Of a stretch of 64,000 nucleotides of DNA, positions 45,850 to 55,699 are shown piece after piece. Position 1 is the first letter of the stretch; every line of letters begins with the position of its first letter. A program made the position numbers and the translations under genes. Source of the stretch: Bolinopsis microptera (Eukaryota > Ctenophora > Tentaculata > Lobata > Bolinopsidae). Location of the stretch: positions 1,054,001-1,118,000 of the forward strand of contig NC_087077.1 of NCBI RefSeq assembly GCF_026151205.1, written 5' to 3'. The notes below the pieces were generated by a model. That model had not been told where the DNA came from. It did no database searches and saw nothing but the letters and a program-made list of their open reading frames with translations.

Positions 45850-48800
45850 CTATCGTGGAATTTACGTAGAATCTAGCTCAATGTTACAACATATACCCTT
45901 GATGATATAGTCTAGCAAATATTAGAAACTGACCGGAAATCTGGTGCTTTCCATTTCAAATGGCAAAAGCGAGAAGATTTTAATAACGTCAATTAATGAT
46001 AATCTACTCTTATCCAAATTTATCAATTATCAACCCCAGGAACGAAGACGATGCTGTATAAAAGTATAAAGACTATACAAATGTTGACAGAAGAGAGAGC
46101 GGTGAACAGGAAGGAAGAGAGGATATCAGCTCCAACCAATTAATGAGAATTCAAGTTTAGTAAAAAAAGTTCACTTTTTAAAGGTTGTTTTTTTCGTGAT
46201 ATACTGCATCACTTCTATGGTGCTGAATTCCTAAAACCTAAGTGCTGTTCAATACACATATTATTATTATTTAACTTATTTGTGATTTGACTGTGATCAA
46301 ATTTACTTTCACATTCCGAACATGAACTGAGCTGATATCCAGAAACTATGGATAATACTAAATTTTATGTGTTACTCAGCAATCAAATCACCATTTCAGA
46401 ATCCGGAAACGAGCTTCATGGCATTGATTAGTAATGAATACCCTGGAAAAAGACACAGAACTCAATCACAGCGAGACACATTTGTGTATGTAAACATTTA
46501 TAAATACAAACATTATTTATAAATATGTATTCAAAATTAAATTAAATTCAAAATCAATTCAAGGATATAACAACGTTTTGATGTATTGACTATTGCTAAT
46601 GGGGTTCTTTTGCGATAGTCAAAACGCGACAACTAGCGCTGGATGGCGACAACTAGCGCTATCCAGCGCTAGTTGTCGCCATCCAGCGCTAGTTGTCGCT
46701 ATCCAGCGCTGGATAACGCTGGCCAGCGCAAAATATATATGTTCGATAATTGTCGCTATCCAGCGCTAGTTGTCGCCATCCAGCGCTAGTTGTCGCCATC
46801 CAGCGCTAGTTGTCGCTATCCAGCGCTAGTTGTCGCTGGCTATGCGACACTGTCGCACGCGATAGTTTGCGATGGCCAGCGCAACTGGCCATCGCAGAAA
46901 ACAGTTCGATAACTAGCGCTGGATAGCGACAACTAGCGCTGGATAGCGACAATTATCGAACATATATATTTTGCGCTGGCCAGCGTTATCCAGCGCTGGA
47001 TAGCGACAACTAGCGCTGGATGGCGACAACTAGCGCTGGATAGCGCTAGTTGTCGCCATCCAGCGCTAGTTGTCGCGTTTTGACTATCGCAAAAGAACCC
47101 CATTTTCTGTCCCATTTTCAGTCTTTGAAGATGAAATTTCCAGGACCAAAATTTTACAGTTTTGACCGAATTTCTCACCCACAACTTGATTGATGTCAAC
47201 CCATCGAGATCGTTGCTCTGCGAAGCAATAATATTAATGCTAGTTCGCGCGGCGCGTCGTTAACGGGTGATAGTGATATACTCGTAAACTATTTGCTCCA
47301 TATATTAGGACCGTCGACGAGTCCAACTCGGCACGCGTCCTGATAGGTTGTAAACCTACAAGGCGCGTCGAAGCGGCGAAGTCCTCGAAGTTCACATAAA
47401 ATTTATCGAAATTCGGGAAATAAAGAAATTTTCCGGTCGGGAATTTTAGGTCAAAAACGGTCGGGAAATCCCGGGATCGGGATTGACTTCACTACCCACA
47501 ACCAATTAGTCAGTCAAATATAAAGGGTATATGACACAATTGAGGTGCTGGAAGTTTCATATCGGTCGGAGGAAGCTCACACTCACAGCACAAAGCTTAA
47601 CAAAACGAAAATTCATATTTTACAATTTCTGTCCCATTTTCAAGTATGAAAATTTCTGAACACAAATTTGACAGTTTGGATGGACTTTTTGCCCAGAGAC
47701 CGACTATTCAGTTAATTGATGATGGTATGAAACCAAATTGAAATGTGATCATTTCTACTTTCACGTTCCGAACACGAACTGTGTGTTGTTTACCAGAAAC
47801 TATATAATACCAAATTTTTGTCACTCGACCATTTCAGAATCTAGAAACGAGCGTCATGATATTGAAACGAATATCACGAGAAAAGACACCGAACTCCGCC
47901 ACTGAAATACTGCTGACAACAAATAAAACATTTCAAGCTATCTTAATGGACAATTTCACTAGTATTAACCTACCACTGAAGATGGTAAACATTGTACACC
48001 GTACTGAACAGTAGAACCAGTGTCTCTTTAACATTTTAAGAAATGCACCGATTGTTACATGGAATCGGACTTTTTCGAGGGATAACATTAAATCATTTTG
48101 AACGTTTTTATATAAATCTGCATTCACCGAGAAATTCAGAGATTTATTTAGAAATTTGAAAATTAATTGTACATAGTGTAAAGTGTGATTATTTTTCTTT
48201 AAAGTGTAAAATATTAATTACCGTTTTTAACTCTTTTTTAACTGATGTTTTTAACTTATGGTAAATGAGAAATGTAAAGTAATCTTACTTTACATTACTT
48301 TTTAAGAAATTTCTAATTTAGAAGCACATTGTTTAATTACTTTTGACTTTTCAGCTTTACATTATAACGTTAGCAATACTTACTTTCTCTCGAATAAAAC
48401 ATTTCACCAAGGCTATAAAATAATACGGCATATATGATAAATAGATTAATAATTGAACTGTAAGTGCTTCTGAACTCATCCCGCCATATATATTATACAG
48501 GGGGGCCAAAAGTCAGTACCCATACGTTGGCCTTAATAGCTCAATCACTGAGTGCCCAATTATGAAATAATTCTTTTTGGTACGACTTACTACCACCACT
48601 GCTTTGAGGAATTTATCAAATCGAAAAATATTCGTGTTCATTTTCTTCAAATGAAGGTTCATTTTCGCATTTATTAGATAGTTTGGATAGTCGGATCGAG
48701 CCAAATCTTATTGAATGGTGTTTGGCCATTTGAATTACGTTTGTCCTGAAAAAATGAGAGTTCTAGCCTATGATGAGAAGTTCGTACGGTACGTACTTTT

Positions 48801-48870
48801 AAAAATGGCTGTACCGTACGTACTAATAAAATTGGTTATTAAGTACGATAAATGGGTTTTCGATGAAAGT
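45850..48870 (+). repeat. Duplicated segment, copy C
   Basis: Partner of 37080-39300, with an additional ~1.1 kb from 46600 to 47737 made of a foldback element and flanking sequence. The phrase TTCTGTCCCATTTTCA occurs at 47105 and again at 47628, so this extra DNA is itself partly duplicated. Confidence 0.85.
46601..47101. mobile_element. 501-bp foldback element made of GCGACAACTAGCGCTGGAT monomers
   Basis: Begins GGGGTTCTTTTGCGATAGTC and ends with its exact reverse complement. Both arms consist of 19-20-base monomers (GCGACAACTAGCGCTGGAT/GG) in alternating orientation, plus the mirrored block TTATCCAGCGCTGG and TATATATGTTCGATAATTGTCGC in complementary form. The centre (46840-46915) carries a second small palindrome, GCGATGGCCAGCGC-AA-CTGGCCATCGC. 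No ORF. A long target duplication is not evident; the flanks show only AAT/ATT complementarity. Confidence 0.85.
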
Positions 48871-48999
48871 CCTACTAGTCGTGATTAATTTTTAGTTTTT
48901 AATTTGTATAGCTTTCTCTCGATTTTTAGAGTTCTGATCGTCTTTATGAATTGTTTTATTACCAAGACGAGTTCGTTAGTGTTCTCCTTGGTCATTTCA

Positions 49000-49439
49000 T
49001 GTTTAATTCCTGTTTAATTCCTGTTTAATTCCTGTTTTATTCCTGTTTAATTCCATGGTTATATCTGAGGGCTACTGAAGAGTGAAGACCTGACTCAAAA
49101 GAAAACAGGTGGAACTTATTTAGATGATTATTGCGTATTACTTTTATTTATCGTTAAACTTAATATTTGAAAACTGTGATTTTGACATTTTTTGATTTAA
49201 ACAATCGAATTCGTGTTTTACTTTTAGTTTTACTAGACTGTCACGTGACCAAAATCGTTTTTTTCTCATAACCCTCCAGCCCCAGGGAAGCATTTTTACC
49301 CGGCCCTACGTCATAGAGGTGATTCGGAATCAGTGTCCAAAAATACACCGATGTAGACTACTTTCATACCCTCAAATTTGGGCGAGCGATTTAGTGGAGC
49401 TATCCAGCACTCCAATTGTCAAAACAAGATGGTACGAGC
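49000..49439. other. No recognisable gene; short TTTAATTCCTG repeat
   Basis: Contains four to five copies of TTAATTCCTGT at 49002-49052. The rest is unassigned. Confidence 0.5.
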
Positions 49440-50530
49440 TTGATCTGAGCTTGACAAAATGAATTTCACTGGCCTGACTCGTTCACTTGTGTCCTTTCCA
49501 ACTTGTTTTTACATCTCAAAATTTTCGGTTTTTCGTTGAGATCATAGTTGTTACGGACGTCCTGGACGAACTTTAAAAAGGTGCCGAACTGGACGAATTT
49601 TTTAACGAAATAGACGAACTTTAACCGAACTTTATAGATTATTTAGATAACAATGATAAGTTGAGAGCTGTTGCTATAATTGATGCTTAATTGTAATCTG
49701 TGAACCAGCTCTGTTTATATTGAAGTACTAGTCATGATCTGTTGTTGATCTAGTTTTTTTTCAATACAAGTATGTATAACTATCTAACTGTATCATTTGT
49801 TTACAAGTGTAATAGTGATCGCACCTAAGCCATTCATTATAAAATCAAAACATATGCCAAGAAAATTTACGCAACGAATTTTCACGAATTTTCACGAATT
49901 TTTAAAAGGTGCCGAACTGGACGAACTTTTCGCATTTCTTCGACGAACTTAACAACTATGGTTGAGATGGTCCAACAAAATACCAGATACCCTAGCATTC
50001 AGGTTCTCCTCCGTCTCTGGAAGCCCAAAGATAATCAGGATTTTACTTCGATCATCTTCTAGGGCAACCCTTTTCACTGCAGCTTGGATCTTCTTCGGTG
50101 CAAAGGCGTTTTTGCACGTGTTTTTCAACAGAGACGAAAAGGTTTTGATCTTTTTCTGAGCTGCACTTTTCACAGTTCCAATCTCGTCATCCTTCTTCAA
50201 AGCTAACTTCTCCTGCAAATCATTGATTTTTGCCTTATCTTTTTTTGCTTAGTGAGTAACTTCACTTGTAGTTGAAGTTCTATGATTTTGGTCGCATCTG
50301 CTATTTTTTCTTTCCTGAACATTCGGTTGTCGTCAGCTGTTTCTGTGGCGAATTGTAACAATGGTCCACAATAATTGTTCAGTATCCAGCACATTGTTTC
50401 TAACCATTCTGATAACCTTTCTCTAGGCACACTTCTCTGGTTCAGTTTTTCAAATCGCACATCATCGTTGTGTTCAACTCCGATTTCACTTCTAATCTCC
50501 TTGAAAATACTGTCCGTTATTATAAATGAC
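49440..50530 (-). pseudogene. Degenerate LINE-type ORF1 split by a MITE
   Basis: On minus, scattered frames match the 40.5-kb ORF1 in order: an N-terminal piece around 50460-50530 (SIFKEIRSEIG), a coiled-coil part (50203-50460), EDDRSKILIIFGLPETEENL (about 50020-50075), then interruption by a MITE at 49543-49960. The match resumes at 49440-49535 with EKPKILRCKNKLERTQ and VKFILSSS (compare EKPHFEATRVGWKRPG and VKITVPSS). A frame change also lies near 50210. Clearly non-functional. Confidence 0.8.
49543..49960. mobile_element. 418-bp MITE M2 with 8-bp target duplication (hAT-like)
   Basis: Terminal inverted repeats CATAGTTGTTA (start) and TAACAACTATG (end), 11 bp. Exact direct repeats GTTGAGAT flank it (49535-49542, 49961-49968). 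It sits inside the ORF1 pseudogene; removing the element and one repeat rejoins the frame. The internal phrase AAAAGGTGCCGAACTGGACG occurs near both ends in the same orientation (49576, 49903). No transposase. The 8-bp duplication is typical of hAT-superfamily elements. Confidence 0.9.
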
Positions 50531-51541
50531 CCGTTTATAGGCTATTAGTTTTAGGTCCTGTCTTACGTTGAACAATTAAAACAGTTGGATAAAATACGAA
50601 TAAAAGTTACGTTGACAATAAGTATAAATTCAAGACGATAAAGATGGGAGTAAAGAGTCTATTCAGTAACAGAGTAAAGTCCGTGGGAAATCTCCCGTGC
50701 TCGAATCGAAGTGTCCCTCCTTGCTAAAGTCTGCTTAGACACGTATTGCGATGTTGCTGTGACGTCACGTTGTAGTGCAGATGTGCTGGGATAAGAGTGG
50801 TGTCCGGTGTCCAGGCGATGTGTCCTGTTCCTAGTCGTGGACGCGTTGACTGTGTTAGAAATCAGCCACTGAGTTGACGGCTGTATTACTTCGTTGTTAA
50901 AGTGATCTTCTGTTAATCAGTTGAACTGTGGGAGAGCGTGGTTAAGCTTAAAGTTAAAAAGTTAAAACTTGTTATACAGAAGGTATAACACCGTCGCCAT
51001 GTGTATCTGATTCACATATTCCGTAAGGAACTGGCCATTCTCAACCATAGCATCATCTACCATATCAATCTGTTCACTCTGTAGCGGAAAAGGGATCGTA
51101 CACGTTGTACAGAAAATGTACAAACAATGTATACAAATCTACAAAGCCAGAGAAATAATTCAACGCGCACACAGAACTACTATTACTATTAGTATTGTTA
51201 TACTTATACTAAAGGAAAATATACACATTGATAGAAAGTAGAGCGGTGTTTGTTAGGTGGCTTGTTGACTGTCATCAGAACTGAGGTTGTTCTGTGTTGT
51301 CCAAAAGCAGAAAATAGCAAATATGCAATGCCAATAGATACAATTACAAACATAGGACTTTTGATTCTAAAAATTTAATCAAATTTACGCAGACGCAAGA
51401 CGGGAGTTTTCTTCGAGGAGTTTTTTGCAAACTCTGAAAGTTCTCGCATTATTGCCGGCGCGGCAATTGTTCCATTATACTAATAGATCAATTTTAAAAT
51501 TGAGTATTATGTCCTGGAGAAAGTATTTGGTTCGAGGGACC
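50531..51541. other. No recognisable gene
   Basis: Unassigned non-coding DNA. No shared repeat noticed. Confidence 0.4.
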
Positions 51542-51634
51542 TTACTGGGCGGCGCTCAGCCTGTCATTCCGCCGAACCTTTATTCGGTTTATTATGTTTA
51601 TGAACATATAATAGCCTGGGGTCCCCACCGGTAA
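51542..51634 (+). mobile_element. 93-bp MITE M1, copy C
   Basis: Begins TTACTGGGCGGCGCTCAGCC and ends CCCCACCGGTAA. Flanked by GAGGGACC and GAGGGACT (8 bp, one mismatch). The core hairpin is degraded relative to copies A and B, so this is the oldest or most altered of the three. Confidence 0.85.
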
Positions 51635-51957
51635 GAGGGACTATTTTGTAACACTAGTCGATCTATCCCACTTCAAATAACACTGGCCGCGGCCCATACT
51701 TTGATTTCCTAACTATTAACTAACCGGAACCCTCAAATTAACTTTAACCCTAAACAATATAACTCTAACCCTAATCTTTACTTCCAAAATTGCGCGCATT
51801 GTTAAGTTATAACTTCTTTCAAAATTAACCTAGTTAACCGATCGGCGGCGCGGCAAAGGATGAAGCTAAGGCATTAAACAACCACGTCAAATAGTTATAC
51901 CGCAAAGCACGAATTCCCATGATTCTAGGTAAAATCTTAAAACTATTTGTGTTTTAC

Positions 51958-52329
51958 TTGACGGATGTTACTTGTCTAAATTTCTTCGAAGTAGCGCGCG
52001 CCGCTTTCTTCTCGACGGCAAGTGCTACGAAGTAGCGCGCGCCGGGCCAGATCATTAACAATGGTCAATGTTTTACTAGATGTTTATTTAATTTTGTTCT
52101 ATCGAGAGCCCTCTCGATCGAATCTCAGTTGCAGTAGCGCGCACATATTTTTGTGAAACAAGCGCGTCACGCAGTGAGAGGGCTCTGGTTAGAGCAACTC
52201 CTTAACCAATTATACGCGTAGACTCATGGCTCAATGGCTGGCCTGGGTGAATATCCGATTGTTAATGGATTAACGCGGCGCGCGCTACTTCGAAGAAATT
52301 TAAACAAGTCTAGTAGCAATATCCGTCAA
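51958..52329. mobile_element. 372-bp MITE M3 with ~50-bp terminal inverted repeats
   Basis: The left end, TTGACGGATGTTACTTGTCT then AAATTTCTTCGAAGTAGCGC, is mirrored at the right end (GCGCTACTTCGAAGAAATTT ... ATATCCGTCAA, with a ~7-base insertion). Inner repeats of GAAGTAGCGCGCGCCG and a pair GAGAGCCCTCTCG / GTGAGAGGGCTCTGG add more inverted structure. No target duplication seen. Confidence 0.75.
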
Positions 52330-52499
52330 CGAAGCCCCCAGAAACTTTTTGGCTTTGTGATAATTAAAATTATTAACTTTTAAACTTGTAGCGCGATGCG
52401 CGTTACTGGGCCGCGCCGCGTATCCAATAATGCTTCGATCTCGCAACAACATCTAACTTCGTTAGATCGGCAAAATGCGCAACTGGGCCTCGCCGAGCT

Positions 52500-52615
52500 A
52501 CGACATCGTTTATTAATTTTTAACCCCTCCCCTCCATAGTAAGTTTTGCACATTGTGCATTGTGTCAAAATTGTGTATTGTGTCAAAATTACACTAGCGT
52601 AATCATTTCTATGTT
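52500..52615 (-). repeat. Reversed satellite fragment
   Basis: On minus it reads like 22225-22285 of the array: ATTACACTA(G/C)TGTAATTTTGACACAA-type sequence, then ACACAAT and a C-rich/G-rich end. Diverged and short. Confidence 0.55.
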
Positions 52616-52668
52616 TTAATTTTTGTAGGTTGGACTAGCGCCGAGTTGGACTTGTTTTTTATTTAATA

Positions 52669-52740
52669 CTTTTCAAACTTTACAGAGTACAGCAATTATA
52701 ACGTATAAAATAAACTCGAATAAATTATTGCCGTCTGTAA
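52669..52740 (+). repeat. Exon-like block E, worn copy
   Basis: TACTTTTCAAACTTTACAGAGTACAGCAAT and the following AAATA-rich part resemble 2205-2270 and 13063-13130, with substitutions and a deletion. Confidence 0.55.
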
Positions 52741-53750
52741 ATCCTGTCAAAATATTTGTTCCAAGAAAACAAGAAACCAACAATTCAAGAAAACAAATAT
52801 TTTATTTAGTATCAATTAAAGCAGACAAAAATATATTTCATATATATTGATTGAAATAAATTTTCGTGCACATACAGAATGAATGGTTAATAATTTAATA
52901 TATATGTAGACCAAGCTCTGTGCACGGGATGCTTCCTGGAAGAATCCAGTTCTTTTAGCGGGGCACCCTACCTAAAGCCAAATTGAGATATAATAATCAT
53001 ATTCCTAGGGAAATAATCAGAAATCGAATACCAATCAAATAATATGATATATAGGAGTAGTAACCATATTTACTATGCAAAATGCCCCAACCACATAGTG
53101 TAAATTTATATAAAATTCAAATTCCATATCATCATTAAACCTCAATAGTCAATATAATAGCCCAAGCAAAATTAAATAACTATTATATACCTTACTGTCA
53201 TACTACAAATTAATTAAACATTTGAAATCTGTTAACCAGAGAATAAATTTCTAAACCTAATGCAAGTGAAATAATTTAGATGCAATAATGAATGCCTAAT
53301 GTGAGTATCATCTGTCAATGTCCTTGTAAAACAGTCTGTACGAGAGATATGAGTAACTAATATAGAAGAAAAAAACAGGAAGTTGTCGTCTGTTGAAAAA
53401 TAAATAAAATATCTAGAATATAGATTAGAATATAAAATAACATTCAGTCAATGTGTCGTCAATAAACTGTACAATTATCAAATGTTAAAACTGGGTGATA
53501 CAGTCACCAAAAATAAATACTAAGTATAATAAGTTAATAAATTAAATGTGGTCTATAAAACTACCACTAGGTATAATAGGTCAATAAATTAAAAGTGGTT
53601 TATAAAACTACCACTGTGCGAACCCCTTCTCCAGTTAAAACATGTCAGTCATGTGAAAAATCAATCAGAATGGTAAGGTGGTAAAAAAGGGAATATCCTT
53701 TCGATACATCAATTATATATGCCTCAGATTTAAAAGAATTAGAAGATACT
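52741..53750. other. No recognisable gene
   Basis: AT-rich. Contains a local duplication of GGTATAATAGGTCAATAAATTAAA-type sequence around 53520-53615 (AAACTACCACTAGG / AAACTACCACTGTG). Confidence 0.45.
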
Positions 53751-54421
53751 TAGTTATCGTCGACTATGATTGCAGTGTAAAATTTGTCATATGAATTGTC
53801 GACGGTATAATTAGGGTCTGTTGTTATAGATGAGAGTAGCTGTTTACGAATCACTAAAGCTTTTAACATCGGGCAGATTTCGTAGATCTGTTGGAACATT
53901 ATTCCAACATTTTGCCCCCAAGTATTGAAAGTTTTTATGTGATGTTGATCTATTAACATATAGGTTGCAGCTTTCGCCGCTCCTACTACCTCCTGATATG
54001 TAACTAAATTTGTTCATAAAGTTTGTAGGACAATTGTCATGGATGATTCTAAACATATAATTTGACAGATGGAGTTGTCGTCTAAGATGGAGTGGTAACC
54101 ATTTCATGTCTCTATAAACATTAAGGCTGCTCTCTGTTTGTGGAACGTTGAGAGCTATTTTGGCTACCTTTTTGTACAGAGTGTCAAGTTCAGCAAGTTT
54201 TGTCTTGCCAGCTCTACAATAGATCGTGTCTAAATAATCGAATTGTGGCAACATGAGTGCATTGGCAAACATTTTCCTATATTTAATGGGTAGCAGTGCT
54301 TTACTTCTATACATGGCACCAATTCTCTTCATGACCTTCCTAATAATATAATCTACATGGCTTTTGAAGTTTAATTCACTATCTAGAATGAGGCCAAGAT
54401 ATTTTGTCTCTTTGCACTCCT
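53750..54421 (-). pseudogene. 3' fragment of a non-LTR retrotransposon RT protein
   Basis: On minus, the frame from about 54421 reads KETKYLGLILDSELNFKSHV, then RIGAMYRSKALLP, LPQFDYLDTIYCRAG and LHLRRQLHLSNYMFRIIH. This is the thumb/C-terminal region of CR1/Jockey-type RTs. A frame change near 53885 shifts the last 25-30 residues. The element starts at about 54421, so it is a 5'-truncated insertion. It differs from the intact LINE at 13.4-17.7 kb. Confidence 0.8.
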
Positions 54422-54540
54422 ATATATATTATATAACAAGCACGAACTTTAGATCAGATATACTAGGGGTCTTGGAGTAGCAAGAGATTGACTAAAAGGT
54501 ATATACCTTTTACAAAGATACGTCGTAAAGAATCCAGGGT

Positions 54541-54790
54541 GATACAGGATCGGAGAGTGCAGACCATAAAGTTTACACACCCACCTCTGCCTCCTGAAGT
54601 CTTGGTTGGATAGAAATTTATGCAAACTTCGTCGTTTATACTCCAAGTCCCTTTGCTAAAAGAAGTAAAATTATTTATGTATACAACGTATGACAAGGAT
54701 AGGAGAGTGCAGACCGTAAAGTTTACGCATCCACCCTTGTGAAAAGTCCCTTTGTTAAAAGAAGTAGTATTATTTATGTCTGGAGTTAGC
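54541..54790. repeat. Tandem duplication of about 150 bases
   Basis: GGAGAGTGCAGACC(A/G)TAAAGTTTAC, then CACCC, AAGTCCCTTTG(C/T)TAAAAGAAGTA and TTATTTATGT occur twice in order (54552-54680 and 54702-54780). The first copy has an extra TTGGTTGGATAG-containing stretch. Confidence 0.75.
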
Positions 54791-54799
54791 TTCATTCAA

Positions 54800-55690
54800 T
54801 AATAACAATACTATATAATCAATATAAATATCAATACACAAGACAAGATATTAGACCGACGAAGAGTCCAACTCGGCGTGCATCTTGGTAGGTTATAAAC
54901 CTACAAGTACTTACTAGCATCTAACAAGTAGCACACACACATTTTCTACACAGCTAGTACACTAGTACACACATAACAGGCCGCAGCAAACTAGAAACGA
55001 GAATTTATACAATGAGTATAGTTCGGCACGGGGCCGCACATGCTAGTTGCTACAGCTGTGCAGTTTGATAGATCACAGATCAATTAGGCCCCATGATCAG
55101 TATCGGCGCGGCGAGCTTGCAGATCAGGCATTGGAGATCTGCGCAGAAAAATTGGCAAATTGGCAAATTGGCAATTTTTGGTCAAATACCAGAATAATAA
55201 CAACAGGGCAATAACATAATTTGTGTTTAACTGAGTAAAATCTTAAATATATTTCGGTTTTTACTTTACTTTACTTTACTTTAAATCAAAACACAGCGAT
55301 TAAACCATAATGACATCAGTGCCGACAATTAATTGATACGCTTCAACCAATTATTCCTAAACAATCTTGTAAATACCACTAAAATCATTTATTCAAATTA
55401 TTATGTCCACATTTTATTCATGGCAGATTCCACTATTATATTTAATATCTATCTCCCTAGTTTGGTGTACTACTAACAGAGTTCTGATCTGATTTACTGC
55501 ATCCTTTACAGCATCATATATAGTTCCTTATATAACTGACGCAAATACTTATAAAATTAAACTTTGTTCATTATTATTTATCTATCATACCTATCTTATT
55601 TATTCGATTGTAAAGTATATATTACACTTTTGGTTCAAACAATTTCAATTAATTTTATCTCAGTCTATAATCTACAGCTAGCTCTGAATA
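54800..55690. other. Upstream region of ARFGEF3
   Basis: Non-coding. Contains a TTTAC microsatellite at 55262-55283. The promoter and any 5' UTR exon should lie here or further upstream, but no core promoter element can be assigned. Confidence 0.4.
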
Positions 55691-55699
55691 CACTATGAA

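Noticed and set aside
54449-54795. Minus ORFs of 65 and 110 residues
   Set aside because: They arise from a tandem duplication (CVNFTVCTL / CVNFMVCTL) with no recognisable domain.
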